Origin: Candidatus Rifleibacteriota bacterium
GTDB lineage: Bacteria > Muiribacteriota > Ozemobacteria > Ozemobacterales > Ozemobacteraceae
Direction: 5' to 3'
Assembly (NCBI GenBank): GCA_015233155.1
Contig: JADFYG010000001.1
Location: forward strand, 1 to 64,000
Length of the DNA stretch: 64,000 nt
The position numbers and the translations under genes are program-made. Within the stretch, counting starts at the first letter, position 1. Each line of letters opens with the position of its first letter. The notes beneath the pieces were generated by a model. That model searched no databases. It saw nothing but the letters and a program-made list of their open reading frames with translations, and was not told the origin of the DNA. Of this stretch, positions 9,630-17,572 are shown piece by piece.

Positions 9630-9700
9630 GTAATTTATCCTTTCCGTAAGATCCGCAATTTAATAAGGTGACTGGGAAAAACAATTTTTCTAGTACAAAG

Positions 9701-9729
9701 CAACACCCCGGTGATTGGCCGGGGTGTTG
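9701..9729 (-). terminator. Hairpin, probable terminator of the small coiled-coil gene
   Basis: An 11-base perfect inverted repeat, CAACACCCCGG / CCGGGGTGTTG, with a 7-base loop lies 55 bases past the stop codon of the reverse-strand gene at 9784-10083. The stem is GC-rich and stable. On the reverse strand it is followed by CTTTGTACT rather than a clean T tract, so intrinsic termination may be partial. Confidence 0.6.
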
Positions 9730-9783
9730 CAGAATCATCTTCCCGGGGTGGGGCGCAAAGGTTTCATTACTCGAAAGGACAGT

Positions 9784-10083
9784 TTACTTCGGAGCTTTGG
9801 CTTCATTCAGCCTGGACTGAATCTGATCGATCTTTTCACGGATCTGCAGAACTTTTGCCATGAGTTCCTGGGCTCGGACCTGATCTGATTCCTTGCCTTC
9901 CTCGTTAAGCTTGCGCAGCTGGCTCTGAATAACCTTCAGATCCGATTTAAGAGACTTGAGCTGATCGCTCATATCCTTTATTTCGGCCTTGCTTGCCGCA
10001 GAGGCAATCGACGCAAAACCAAGAACGGCGACAAAAACAAACAGAACGCTTACTACCACACGAATGCGCAGAGAACGGTTCAT
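9784..10083 (-). CDS. Small exported coiled-coil protein
   Basis: Protein of 99 residues. Residues 1-30 are a signal peptide: a basic start, a hydrophobic core VVVSVLFVFVAVLGFA, then SIASAAS with an AxA-type cleavage site. The mature part (~70 residues) is one charged helix with heptad-like leucines and isoleucines (LKSLKSDLKVIQSQLRKL), predicted to form a coiled coil. There is no lipobox cysteine, so it is a periplasmic rather than Lpp-type protein. Translation signals are strong (GGGAGG about 7 bases upstream), a consensus promoter lies at 10203-10231 and a hairpin follows, so it is a monocistronic, probably abundant product. Specific function unknown. Confidence 0.85.
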   Translation of the reverse strand: MNRSLRIRVVVSVLFVFVAVLGFASIASAASKAEIKDMSDQLKSLKSDLKVIQSQLRKLNEEGKESDQVRAQELMAKVLQIREKIDQIQSRLNEAKAPK

Positions 10084-10202
10084 AATTTTTCCTCCCGTTG
10101 AACGTATTGCGAAGATACTCCTTACTCAATACAATTCGCGGAAGGGTGAAAACTCACCTGATTGTCAAAGACCTCTTACGCCTTTTCCGGGAGACTACTT
10201 TT

Positions 10203-10231
10203 ATCGTACCATGCTTGTACTGGCCTGTCAA
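10203..10231 (-). promoter_or_regulatory. Sigma-70-type promoter of the small coiled-coil gene
   Basis: On the reverse strand TTGACA (10226-10231), a 17-base spacer and TACGAT (10203-10208) give a near-consensus promoter. The start codon at 10083 is about 110 bases downstream of the predicted transcription start, leaving a 5' leader in which I see no further gene. Confidence 0.7.
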
Positions 10232-10301
10232 GATCATGAGACGGCCCGAACCAAATGATTAGTGCCACGATCTTCGTGCCAGCGCACAGATAATTCGGAC
10301 A

Positions 10302-11054
10302 TTATGGAGTCTTGAGGAGAGTGTGCCAGTTGCGTCTCATGCCTGGTTGATTCCAGATCGCAGAGAAAAATTCAGGGGAAACTATGTCGAAAAAATCGGC
10401 AATCACGACCCCCTGGCGACGCGTGGACATTTTGCTCAACGGAGTCGGTACAAAACCCTTTGCCTGGTAGCTGTCTACTAACTGAAGTGTTATCCAGAAG
10501 AAAAATTGATCCCTTCCGCTGGAAAATACCCGATGCGGTTTGATCTCAAAAAAATTTACGCGCTGGCTCAGTATGGATATATGTCCTCCGGGAAAGCTGT
10601 TTGCCAGCGCTCCCTGAAAATGCTCCTCCCGGATGAGCGTATAAAACGGACTGCCGGACAAACTCCCATGTTCGAGCCGGTATGTAATGGCGCTTGCACG
10701 ACGGTCAGCGGGGGCTGTGGGGCCTGTGGACGGTACTGTGTCGGCAACAGCCCCAACAGAAGGAAAAGTAAAAAAGGAGTATTCCGGAGGAGTCTTCGCC
10801 GCTTTGGTTTGATCCATGATCAAATCGAAGTCGACATCCTGATTGGCTGGCTGAAGATAGAAACATGATTGCTTCAAATCATTGTGAATCTGCCGCATAA
10901 TTCGTCGCGCTTCGTTCGCAGTTTCAACCTGCATCATACCTTGCAGTGATGTCTTAGTACCAGATCGAAAAATCTGCCAGGCAGGTCCTAGGACTAGTAC
11001 GAGAATTGCTGCCACGACAAGAATTTCAACAAGCGTCATTCCGACCCGTTTCAT
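10302..11054 (-). CDS. Prepilin-type pseudopilin, GspJ-like
   Basis: Protein of 250 residues with a class III prepilin N-terminus: a very short basic leader MKRVG, cleavage before MTLVE with the conserved Glu5, then a ~20-residue hydrophobic helix. Size and the A-N-EARRIMRQIHNDL segment after the helix resemble GspJ/PilW-like minor pseudopilins. It should be processed by a prepilin peptidase and inserted at a pseudopilus tip. Its start overlaps the stop of the upstream pseudopilin gene by four bases, so the two form a translationally coupled pair. No assembly ATPase lies next to it; the only PilB/PilC in the window is 40 kb away. Confidence 0.85.
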   Translation of the reverse strand: MKRVGMTLVEILVVAAILVLVLGPAWQIFRSGTKTSLQGMMQVETANEARRIMRQIHNDLKQSCFYLQPANQDVDFDLIMDQTKAAKTPPEYSFFTFPSVGAVADTVPSTGPTAPADRRASAITYRLEHGSLSGSPFYTLIREEHFQGALANSFPGGHISILSQRVNFFEIKPHRVFSSGRDQFFFWITLQLVDSYQAKGFVPTPLSKMSTRRQGVVIADFFDIVSPEFFSAIWNQPGMRRNWHTLLKTP

Positions 11055-11518
11055 TTCGGACGCTCAACAATCATTGCTTCCATGCTGATTTCCGCTCTGG
11101 AAAGCCAGTTTTTTACGCGATTCTCGCCTTTTGGGGCCACCAAAACACGGATCTTGTAAAAACTCACTCCGTTATCATTTTGAATTTGTTCCAATTCGAT
11201 CCTGCGCTGAAAAAGCGTTGCCTCGACAGGTCGGAGAGGTGAGACCGGAATGTCTTTCCACTGGCTGATCGGATAATCGGTCAAATTGTCGCGATATGCT
11301 TCAACCCATTCGTAGCCGAATGCCTGAAAAATCTCGATGGGCTCCTGTGCAAGCTGCATCCCGATAAGCTCAAAATAGGCATCCATTGCTCCACGATTCG
11401 AAGAGCTGTTCAACGACATCAGCGAAAGCAAAGCCACTGCAAGAACAAACAGAGCAATCAACACCTCAATCATTGTAAAACCGTTATGCAAGATCACTGC
11501 TCTGCGATATTGCATCAT
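11051..11518 (-). CDS. Prepilin-type pseudopilin, GspI/PilV-like
   Basis: Protein of 155 residues with leader ...ILHNG, then FTMIEVLIALFVLAVALL: a prepilin peptidase site with Glu5 and the hydrophobic alpha-1 helix. The small size and the order before a GspJ-like gene match GspI/PilV minor pseudopilins. The ATG at 11518 is preferred because GGAG lies eight bases before it; another in-frame ATG at 11539 has no ribosome-binding site. The downstream GspJ-like gene overlaps it by four bases. Together they would be two subunits of a pseudopilus tip complex. Confidence 0.85.
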   Translation of the reverse strand: MMQYRRAVILHNGFTMIEVLIALFVLAVALLSLMSLNSSSNRGAMDAYFELIGMQLAQEPIEIFQAFGYEWVEAYRDNLTDYPISQWKDIPVSPLRPVEATLFQRRIELEQIQNDNGVSFYKIRVLVAPKGENRVKNWLSRAEISMEAMIVERPK

Positions 11519-11572
11519 GATGCGGACTCCATCAGACATTTGAGAGGAATCTTGAACGAGATGAATTTTAGA

Positions 11573-11926
11573 TTATCTCTCACGAGCTCGTCGCAATGCA
11601 TCTTCGTTACTGGCACATGGTTCAGCAAGAGGAATAGCTCCGGCCATTTTTAAAACAGATGTCTTGAGTTGATCGAGTCGCGAAAAAAACACACGACCTT
11701 TAAAATCGTCAACCACGCGTAAGGTGAGATCGAGCATGGATGCGACCCCAAGACTATTTATCACCAGACATTCACCGAAATCGATAATCAGGATGATTCG
11801 TCCCTGCTGCAAATAGCGATCAGCTTCCTGTGCAAGTTTTTCGCCTGCCTTTTCCTCAAAATATCCTTTGATAACAAAAACAGGAATACCATCAAGTTCG
11901 ACGGTTTTTATTTCAAATGACTGCAT
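11573..11926 (-). CDS. STAS-domain protein (anti-sigma factor antagonist type)
   Basis: Single STAS domain of 117 residues, as in SpoIIAA/RsbV-like anti-anti-sigma factors. The central DFGECLVINSLGVASML has the family arrangement of a strand followed by a helix, with Ser58 at the position that a switch kinase phosphorylates. No cognate anti-sigma kinase, phosphatase or sigma factor is adjacent, so the partner is unknown. The gene sits 54 bases upstream of a pseudopilin pair on the same strand and 139 bases downstream of a HEAT-repeat gene. Co-transcription with either is possible but not shown. Confidence 0.88.
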   Translation of the reverse strand: MQSFEIKTVELDGIPVFVIKGYFEEKAGEKLAQEADRYLQQGRIILIIDFGECLVINSLGVASMLDLTLRVVDDFKGRVFFSRLDQLKTSVLKMAGAIPLAEPCASNEDALRRARER

Positions 11927-12065
11927 CTGTTCACCCCGAGCCCGAGAATATATTCATTTAATAATAGATTCTATCAGATTTTCCCTTTCCGAAAAAGACG
12001 CATATCTTCGAAATGTCGCTGAAGTTGAAGAATCCATGTAGAACTAAAATAAGGCACAAGTTCAC

Positions 12066-14588
12066 TCAAAGAGGTTCAACTGCATTTAGACGCGCGGAAA
12101 TAATATTTTCTCCGAGAAGACGATAGGGTGTTATCGTTGCTTTTATCGTATCTCCTGGTTTCGGACTCCAGGAAGGTAACCGGGGAATATCGAGTATGAC
12201 AGTCACGCCGTCATCTGACAGAAGGACTATTTCTCTGGCCTTTGAACGAACCTCTATCACAGAACCGCGAATATCGGTGGGAAGGGCAAGTAATCCACCG
12301 GATTTTACCCGCGTTGTAGAAGGCTCTTCCGGAGGTGATAACCATAACCAGGCCACCATTGCGATTGCTGCTGCGACGGGGAAGAACCATAATCGCTGGA
12401 CAAGTTCTCGCAGTACAGGAAACAGTCTTCCAGCATCTTCTTCTTGTTGTCGAAGGGCCTGAACCGTATAAGGGGCGGGCGGAACCTTGCTCTTCTCCTG
12501 CTCTCTTACTAATCTGGCCGCAAATTCAGCTTCAAGACTTGCAAGACGAGATTCATCCAGGACTCCCATGCTTTGGAGAAGTCGTCCCGTTTCGGTACGC
12601 ACCTCCCGTAACAAAGGACCTGCTTCGCTACCCGGAAGAATCTGTTCAAGGCGATAAAGAATATACAAATTTTCGGGATCCGGGTTCGCATGAAACAGGC
12701 ATAATATTGATCTGAGATGTGATGTATCCGGATGTGTTTCAAGGAATGTCGCCAGAAGGTCGCGAAGCAGTGAAAAATCTACATGAATCATGCAGCCGAA
12801 TGCAAACGCCTGCTGCTCGGGATTCTTCGCATTCATCATGGCTCTCAACATTGAAACAGCCTGTGGAGGATCGAAGCGCTTCAAAATCTTCAATGCTCCC
12901 GTCTTCACACGCGGATGAGGCGACTGTAAATATTTTCCGAGAAGAGGGAACAAGCGGTCGGCGTCGAAGTGGGAAAGGTATTCGAGAGCAGCTGAAACTG
13001 AATTCGGGTCAGTTTTGTTCAGCCAAAAATTGGCAGCTTCAACCAAACCATCACATTCGATTCTGGATGCAGCGCGCAAAGCCGTTGAAGCAAGGGCGAC
13101 AGAAGAACTCTGATCCTTGATGATGCGTGTCAGATGTTGCGCCACCTGGTCTCTCTGCTCTGGTTGCCAGGCAGCCACCCGACGAATCGTATCTTCGAGA
13201 GAAAGTTCCGGGGGGAGGTCTGTGCTGGTTGCCCTCCGGGAAAAAACGTCAACCGCAGCATTTGCCGGAGATGAGCCCGCGGAGTATTGGTCACTCGGAA
13301 ATGATGTGCTCGCAGTTGGAGCAACGTTTTCCCGATGCGTCGCCTCTGTCCCTGCAAATGTGGAGTCTGCTCCGGGGGATTCTTTGGATGCCGGTGCCTG
13401 AGTCTGCCCAAGCGACGTTGAATCTATGCTGCTGCTTTTTTCGAGGAGCTCGGATATCCGACGACGTGCCCGCTCTGATATCGGCCATTTCACTGCTTCT
13501 TCGAAAATAGCCCGGATATGATTTTTTTCAAGGCTTTTGCGAATACTTGTTTCGAGCTCCGCTCCAGGATCGGATTCACCTGCCAGCCGGCCAACGCACT
13601 CGTGAACGAATCTGGTGGCTGAACGTCGGAAAATCCAGCTTTGGAGCTTAGCCATGTAGGCTCTGAATCCGTCTCCGAGTAATCCCGATTTTTCGATTAC
13701 CCGACACGCACCGCTGATAATATTCTTTACAATTGCCGCCTTTTCAGGCGGCGCCATCTCTGCGACCTCATACAAGTGAAAAGGAGACTCAGGATCAGGA
13801 TTTATTTCGAACAACCAACCAGCCCGCTCTAAAAGTGCCGGGTCCGATTCCGAAGCAAAAAACTTGAAAAGCAGTGATTTCACCCGCTCGAATGGTAAGA
13901 ACAAGCAGTTCTGCAATCCCACCTGTTTTCGAGCGGAGTCCGTTGATAATAACAAGTTCTCCAGATGCGCCAGAGCCTCATCCAGGTCAATCGCCGCGAG
14001 ACCACGTATGGCAAGAGCACTTTCCCGGGGCTCGCTGGAGGTCAGCAGGGCCGGCAGATGTCTAACGACCATATCGGGTGCCCGCTGTATAAGAGTTTCA
14101 AGAGCGGCAAGCCGAAGACAAAGATTAGGTGCGGTCAATCTGGTAACGATCAAATCAAGTTTATCTGAAGGCCATGCGCCGGCAAAAGTTTTGATCAAAG
14201 CGGCCATGACAACCGGATTCGTTTCGAAATCCAACAGTGTGACAGCAGTAGAAACCAGCTCAGGCGCCGAGCGAGAAGAAAGTCTCGCCAGCATTTGCAA
14301 GCGATCTCCGGATGTCGATTGCGCAGTAAATCGGTCGAAAAAAGACTTCGGATCGATGCTTCCGGTGCCGTCAAGGCTGCCTCGACCCTCCAGGCGACGC
14401 TGAACCTCGGATATCGCGTGAGCAAGAAGAATTCTGCATTCTTCATCTTTTTCCTCAATGAGGCATGTCTGCAACGCCGCAAATATTTCCGGGGAGGCTC
14501 CTTCGCGAATTGCCTGCTCTATGGCAAACAACCGAAAAGACCTGACCGGGCTTGCAAGATCCAGTATTATTGAGAGTTCGGAATCCAT
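12066..14588 (-). CDS. Membrane-tethered HEAT-repeat protein
   Basis: Protein of 840 residues. Residues ~1-380 are irregular HEAT-like helical repeats. A Ser/Thr/Pro-rich linker (~385-445) is followed by a second helical block with clearer repeats (SPHPRVKTGALKILKRFDP) to ~690. A single membrane segment WFFPVAAAIAMVAWLWL lies near residue 738. The last ~85 residues look like a small beta-barrel of OB-fold type (GSVIEVRSKAREIVLLSDDG). There is no signal peptide, so the large solenoid is probably cytoplasmic with the beta domain across the membrane. Function unknown; a scaffold role is inferred. The best promoter (14598-14626) would give an almost leaderless mRNA. Confidence 0.85.
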   Translation of the reverse strand: MDSELSIILDLASPVRSFRLFAIEQAIREGASPEIFAALQTCLIEEKDEECRILLAHAISEVQRRLEGRGSLDGTGSIDPKSFFDRFTAQSTSGDRLQMLARLSSRSAPELVSTAVTLLDFETNPVVMAALIKTFAGAWPSDKLDLIVTRLTAPNLCLRLAALETLIQRAPDMVVRHLPALLTSSEPRESALAIRGLAAIDLDEALAHLENLLLSTDSARKQVGLQNCLFLPFERVKSLLFKFFASESDPALLERAGWLFEINPDPESPFHLYEVAEMAPPEKAAIVKNIISGACRVIEKSGLLGDGFRAYMAKLQSWIFRRSATRFVHECVGRLAGESDPGAELETSIRKSLEKNHIRAIFEEAVKWPISERARRRISELLEKSSSIDSTSLGQTQAPASKESPGADSTFAGTEATHRENVAPTASTSFPSDQYSAGSSPANAAVDVFSRRATSTDLPPELSLEDTIRRVAAWQPEQRDQVAQHLTRIIKDQSSSVALASTALRAASRIECDGLVEAANFWLNKTDPNSVSAALEYLSHFDADRLFPLLGKYLQSPHPRVKTGALKILKRFDPPQAVSMLRAMMNAKNPEQQAFAFGCMIHVDFSLLRDLLATFLETHPDTSHLRSILCLFHANPDPENLYILYRLEQILPGSEAGPLLREVRTETGRLLQSMGVLDESRLASLEAEFAARLVREQEKSKVPPAPYTVQALRQQEEDAGRLFPVLRELVQRLWFFPVAAAIAMVAWLWLSPPEEPSTTRVKSGGLLALPTDIRGSVIEVRSKAREIVLLSDDGVTVILDIPRLPSWSPKPGDTIKATITPYRLLGENIISARLNAVEPL

Positions 14589-14597
14589 GTTTCTTGC

Positions 14598-14626
14598 AGT
14601 ATAGGCGAGTCATCTGATTCCCGCAA
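14598..14626 (-). promoter_or_regulatory. Promoter of the membrane-tethered HEAT gene, possibly leaderless
   Basis: On the reverse strand TTGCGG (14621-14626), 17 bases, TATACT (14598-14603). The predicted transcription start is only two or three bases before the ATG at 14588, and no ribosome-binding site precedes that ATG. This fits a leaderless transcript. Confidence 0.45.
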
Positions 14627-14677
14627 CTAATTATGATCAGTATGGCTTCACGCATTATTAAGAGCATACAACACATC

Positions 14678-14706
14678 TTGACGGTACCGGTTCGAGAGAG
14701 TAAGAT
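14678..14706 (+). promoter_or_regulatory. Promoter of the H1-tail/HTH gene
   Basis: TTGACG (14678-14683), a 17-base spacer and TAAGAT (14701-14706). The predicted start near 14713 leaves a leader of about 80 bases before the GTG at 14796. It is divergent from the promoter at 14598-14626. Confidence 0.6.
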
Positions 14707-14795
14707 GCAACTGTCGAAGACGGGTGGTAACCGCACAAGTGATCCCCCGGATTCAGTACCGGTCACGGAAATCTGAAAAGAATGGGGAAGAACTC

Positions 14796-15887
14796 GTGAA
14801 GAAGAACTCGGACAAAAAGAAGGACTCCAGGAAGGTCGCCACAACGGAAGCTCCACGCCGCAAGGCGGCCAGTATAACTCCAATCTCTGGCACAAAAGTG
14901 AAAGCTGGTAAAAAGGCCATTGGAAATGCAAAAAAGTCAAAGACGACATCCAGCGTAATATCCGGTAAATTGCCCAAAGCCGCAAAAAAGGTGGCCACCA
15001 CTACAAAGCCAAAAGCCGTGAAGAAGCCAGTAGTGGCCGCAAAAACTTCCAAAAGTGTCAAACCTGCGAAATTGAGCAAAACACCGGTTGCATTAAAGCC
15101 AAATAAAATTGCGGTCAAAGCTAAAGCCAGGAAAACAGTAAAGGTTGCAGGCAAGAGTTCCGTAAAATCAGCCGTTTTACTGAAGACAGTCAAGGCCGTT
15201 GTTAAACCAGCGGGGAAAAAAAAGATTTCAGAAAAAAATCAAGCTCTGGCCACGCCTGTTCGTCTGGAAAAACCCTGGCCTGTCTCCAGAATTCACAGTT
15301 TCATGCGCATATGGGGCATGACTCAGGTTGAAATGGCCGTTTTTTGCGGCGTATCCTACGATTCCGTAACGTCCTGGTCACGTGGACGCCGTCGTCTTGT
15401 ACGCCGATCAATAGCTGATCATCTCGAAGCTGCCGAAGAATCTGCTCGTGAACGTGAATTCCCGAGAGGTTCTGCAGGTGGACGTTCAAATCCATGGCTG
15501 GCTCTCCGCAAGTTTTGTCGGAAAACTATGAAACTTGGTTCTTTCAAGGCCCTTCCAAAAGAAACGCTGGGAACATTTCCACTTCTGGCAGTAGAAACTT
15601 TCCCTCGCGTCGTTCGCCGTGCCGATCGTCAGGAGTGTCTCCGTATCCGCAAGGTCAAGGGCAAAGAAGCCTATGTCGTCGAGTTGATAATTGGGAAGAA
15701 AACGTTGGAACTCGATGCGATTAAGACGCACATGGGTGACAGCGAGGTTATTGCTTTGACGACCTCTGAAAAGGATGCACCTTTTTTCAATGGTCGTGCC
15801 GGCTGCATAACTATTGCTCAGCATCTCATAAGAGTCAGTCTCTGGCCGACCAAGAGTCTGCCAATTCGCATGATTGCTTCAAGCTGA
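14796..15887 (+). CDS. Histone H1-like basic tail fused to a helix-turn-helix protein
   Basis: Protein of 363 residues. Residues 1-148 are Lys/Ala/Val/Ser/Thr-rich with repeated AKK, KAVKKP and KAKARK motifs, like eukaryotic H1 C-terminal tails and bacterial H1-like proteins. Residues ~160-215 form an XRE/Cro-like helix-turn-helix (MTQVEMAVFCGVSYDSVTSW followed by a basic SRGRRR). The C-terminal ~150 residues are an unrecognised mixed alpha/beta domain. The GTG at 14796 is preferred, with GGGGA seven bases upstream; the frame is open to 14724. The tail should bind DNA without sequence preference and the HTH may add specificity, so a nucleoid-associated or regulatory role is inferred. It has its own promoter and a strong terminator. 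Confidence 0.85.
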   Translation: MKKNSDKKKDSRKVATTEAPRRKAASITPISGTKVKAGKKAIGNAKKSKTTSSVISGKLPKAAKKVATTTKPKAVKKPVVAAKTSKSVKPAKLSKTPVALKPNKIAVKAKARKTVKVAGKSSVKSAVLLKTVKAVVKPAGKKKISEKNQALATPVRLEKPWPVSRIHSFMRIWGMTQVEMAVFCGVSYDSVTSWSRGRRRLVRRSIADHLEAAEESAREREFPRGSAGGRSNPWLALRKFCRKTMKLGSFKALPKETLGTFPLLAVETFPRVVRRADRQECLRIRKVKGKEAYVVELIIGKKTLELDAIKTHMGDSEVIALTTSEKDAPFFNGRAGCITIAQHLIRVSLWPTKSLPIRMIASS

Positions 15888-15913
15888 TCTCTGATCGGCG
15901 GCAAATTTATGTA

Positions 15914-15957
15914 ACACGTAGGGGCGAGGCATATCTTGCCCCTACGTGTGTATTTTT
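15914..15957 (+). terminator. Rho-independent terminator after the H1-tail/HTH gene
   Basis: A perfect 12-base stem, ACACGTAGGGGC / GCCCCTACGTGT (15914-15925 and 15938-15949), with a 12-base loop, is followed on the forward strand by GTATTTTTATC. It ends transcription about 25 bases past the stop codon and just before the convergent EcsC-family gene. Confidence 0.85.
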
Positions 15958-15958
15958 A

Positions 15959-16810
15959 TCAGGCGTCCTTTTTTGCGACAAACATTTTAGAATCTACAGA
16001 TGGAATTTCGAGACGTCGTTTTTGAAATAAACGAATCGCCGCATTTGCTACATCGCCTACGAACATAGCATTCATAACCGCTCCAACCCCCCCACCGACA
16101 ATAGGAAGCGTTTGCGCCGCCTTGCGGCCTGAAATATTTATACACAATTGCTTTGCGAGATTCCTGACAGCTGCATTGAAGCCCTCTTTGTTCAGCACGT
16201 CTATGCCGCGTGCATCGGTTGCTGGTAATCCTTCCGGATTATCAAGACAGGCATGTATCTTTATCGCTTCACTAATCGCATCGCCCTTTTCGCGTAAAGA
16301 ATTTGCCGCGCCAGCCGACAATACGTAAAGAATGAAGGCACGTTCGTTGTCGGCACTGGTGTCAAACCCGTAACAGAAACCTACGCGCCGAATAGTGCGA
16401 ATAGCAAGAATCAACAGAGCTGGAATATCAGCGGTCAATCCTGCAATGCCGGCCATTCCAGTCATCGCACCTTCGGCAGCTGCGAGTCCTTTTGCCCAGG
16501 TATTTGTCTGCGCAGCCAACGTATCTCCGACATGCAATGGAGCATTCGCCAGTTCCTTTATCGAAGCTGCACGATATCCGAGTTTATCGGCCTCAGCGAG
16601 AAGATCATCGCTTCCGGAAATGGCCCCAGCGACGCCAAAAGCAGCTTCCAAAGCTTTCTGCATCGCCTGCTCCGGAACGACCTGTCGCGCAGCCCAGGCC
16701 AGTGGTCCTGCAAAAAAGCCTACCGCTCGTGACAATGATGATGGCTGCTCACGTTCCCAGCTTTCGATTCGGGACAACTGCTCGCATTCATACACTCCAT
16801 GCATTTCCAT
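15959..16810 (-). CDS. EcsC-family protein
   Basis: Protein of 283 residues matching the EcsC domain family: an amphipathic N-terminal part (FFAGPLAWAARQVVPEQ), a central Gly/Ala-rich hydrophobic region (MTGMAGIAGLTADIPALLIL), and a C-terminal segment with LPIVGGGVGAVMNAMFVGDV. These last two motifs are characteristic of the family. EcsC is named from the Bacillus Ecs transporter operon, but its biochemical role is unknown. Here there is no ABC transporter beside it. GGAGG lies 12 bases before the ATG, a long spacing, so the ATG two codons further on is also possible. A terminator for the upstream gene suggests its own transcription unit. Confidence 0.88.
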   Translation of the reverse strand: MEMHGVYECEQLSRIESWEREQPSSLSRAVGFFAGPLAWAARQVVPEQAMQKALEAAFGVAGAISGSDDLLAEADKLGYRAASIKELANAPLHVGDTLAAQTNTWAKGLAAAEGAMTGMAGIAGLTADIPALLILAIRTIRRVGFCYGFDTSADNERAFILYVLSAGAANSLREKGDAISEAIKIHACLDNPEGLPATDARGIDVLNKEGFNAAVRNLAKQLCINISGRKAAQTLPIVGGGVGAVMNAMFVGDVANAAIRLFQKRRLEIPSVDSKMFVAKKDA

Positions 16811-16905
16811 ATCAGTAACTAACCTCCATTTTTTTTACTATTATAGATCCTCCAGCCGTCTAAAGATAGGCCGATATACAACAACAATACTCATATGTAA
16901 AATCG

Positions 16906-16935
16906 AAAAAAAGCCCGGACCTTGTGGGTCCGGGC
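16906..16935 (-). terminator. Rho-independent terminator of the small exported protein gene
   Basis: A 9-base GC-rich stem (16913-16921 pairing with 16927-16935) with a 5-base loop is followed on the reverse strand by a run of seven T (complement of 16906-16912). It lies 29 bases past the stop of the gene at 16965-17363. Confidence 0.85.
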
Positions 16936-16964
16936 CGGTTTATTCGATTTAATCGAAGACGGAA

Positions 16965-17363
16965 TTACTTCTTTTCTTCGGGCTTCGGAGCGGCGGCATC
17001 AGCCTTCTTTTCTTCGAAACTCTTGATCATGAAGCCTTCAACCTTGTCTTTTCCAACAATCTTTTCGCCTTCGAGAACGAAAGTCTTCTCTGCGAGCTTC
17101 TCAACCTTGAGAAGGTCAGTGAGCTTGTCGCTGGGGAGAAGAGTGATTTCGGCATCAGCGGTCTTGATGACGACAGTCTTGATCTTTTCTTTTTCAGTAA
17201 CGATGATCTTGCCTTCGAGCTTTACAGCGGCGGGAGCGGCTGCGGGTTCAGCAGCGGGAGCAACTGCGGCTGGTGCGGCAGGAGCAGCGGGAGCTGGATC
17301 AGCGGCAAAAACCGGAGCGACAAGGGCTACTGCCAAAAGGGCGGCGAACAAAGTGCGTTTCAT
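16965..17363 (-). CDS. Small exported Ala/Pro-rich protein
   Basis: Protein of 132 residues. A clear signal peptide (MKRTLFAALLAVALVAPVFA, cleavage before ADPAP) is followed by an Ala/Pro-rich stretch to about residue 47. A compact domain of ~65 residues follows, with alternating beta segments (GKIIVTEKEKIKTVVIKTA) and a Lys/Glu-rich tail. I do not recognise the domain; the sequence suggests a small beta-rich fold. AAGGAG lies seven bases before the ATG, and the gene is framed by its own promoter (17419-17447) and terminator, as expected for a well-expressed periplasmic protein. Confidence 0.85.
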   Translation of the reverse strand: MKRTLFAALLAVALVAPVFAADPAPAAPAAPAAVAPAAEPAAAPAAVKLEGKIIVTEKEKIKTVVIKTADAEITLLPSDKLTDLLKVEKLAEKTFVLEGEKIVGKDKVEGFMIKSFEEKKADAAAPKPEEKK

Positions 17364-17418
17364 GTGTTTCTCCTTCTAATTTTCTTTCGTCCGGCTTTGC
17401 ATTTCTCCGGACGAGGTG

Positions 17419-17447
17419 ATTATATGCATCCAGTATGCCAAATGCAA
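17419..17447 (-). promoter_or_regulatory. Promoter of the small exported protein gene, sigma-70-like with overlapping sigma-54-like site
   Basis: On the reverse strand TTGCAT (17442-17447), 17 bases, TATAAT (17419-17424) form a sigma-70-like promoter 56 bases before the start codon. The same stretch contains TGGCATACTGGATGCA (17425-17440), with the GG-N10-GC spacing of sigma-54 promoters and the residues TGGCA and TGCA in place. The adjacent upstream gene encodes a sigma-54 activator. Which holoenzyme is used cannot be decided from sequence. Confidence 0.5.
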
Positions 17448-17572
17448 CTTTTTCGTACCGTTCCTATTGTCATGCGGATTTCATCATTTCATGCGGGTTT
17501 TATACATCACATTTTCTGCGTATTTTTACCCAAACGGTACAACTGGTTGGGTGAAATACCCCACTTTTTGTG

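Noticed and set aside
10232-10301. A hairpin near 10262-10282 as terminator of the small coiled-coil gene's upstream neighbour
   Set aside because: The stem is short with a mismatch and no T tract follows, so I could not support it.
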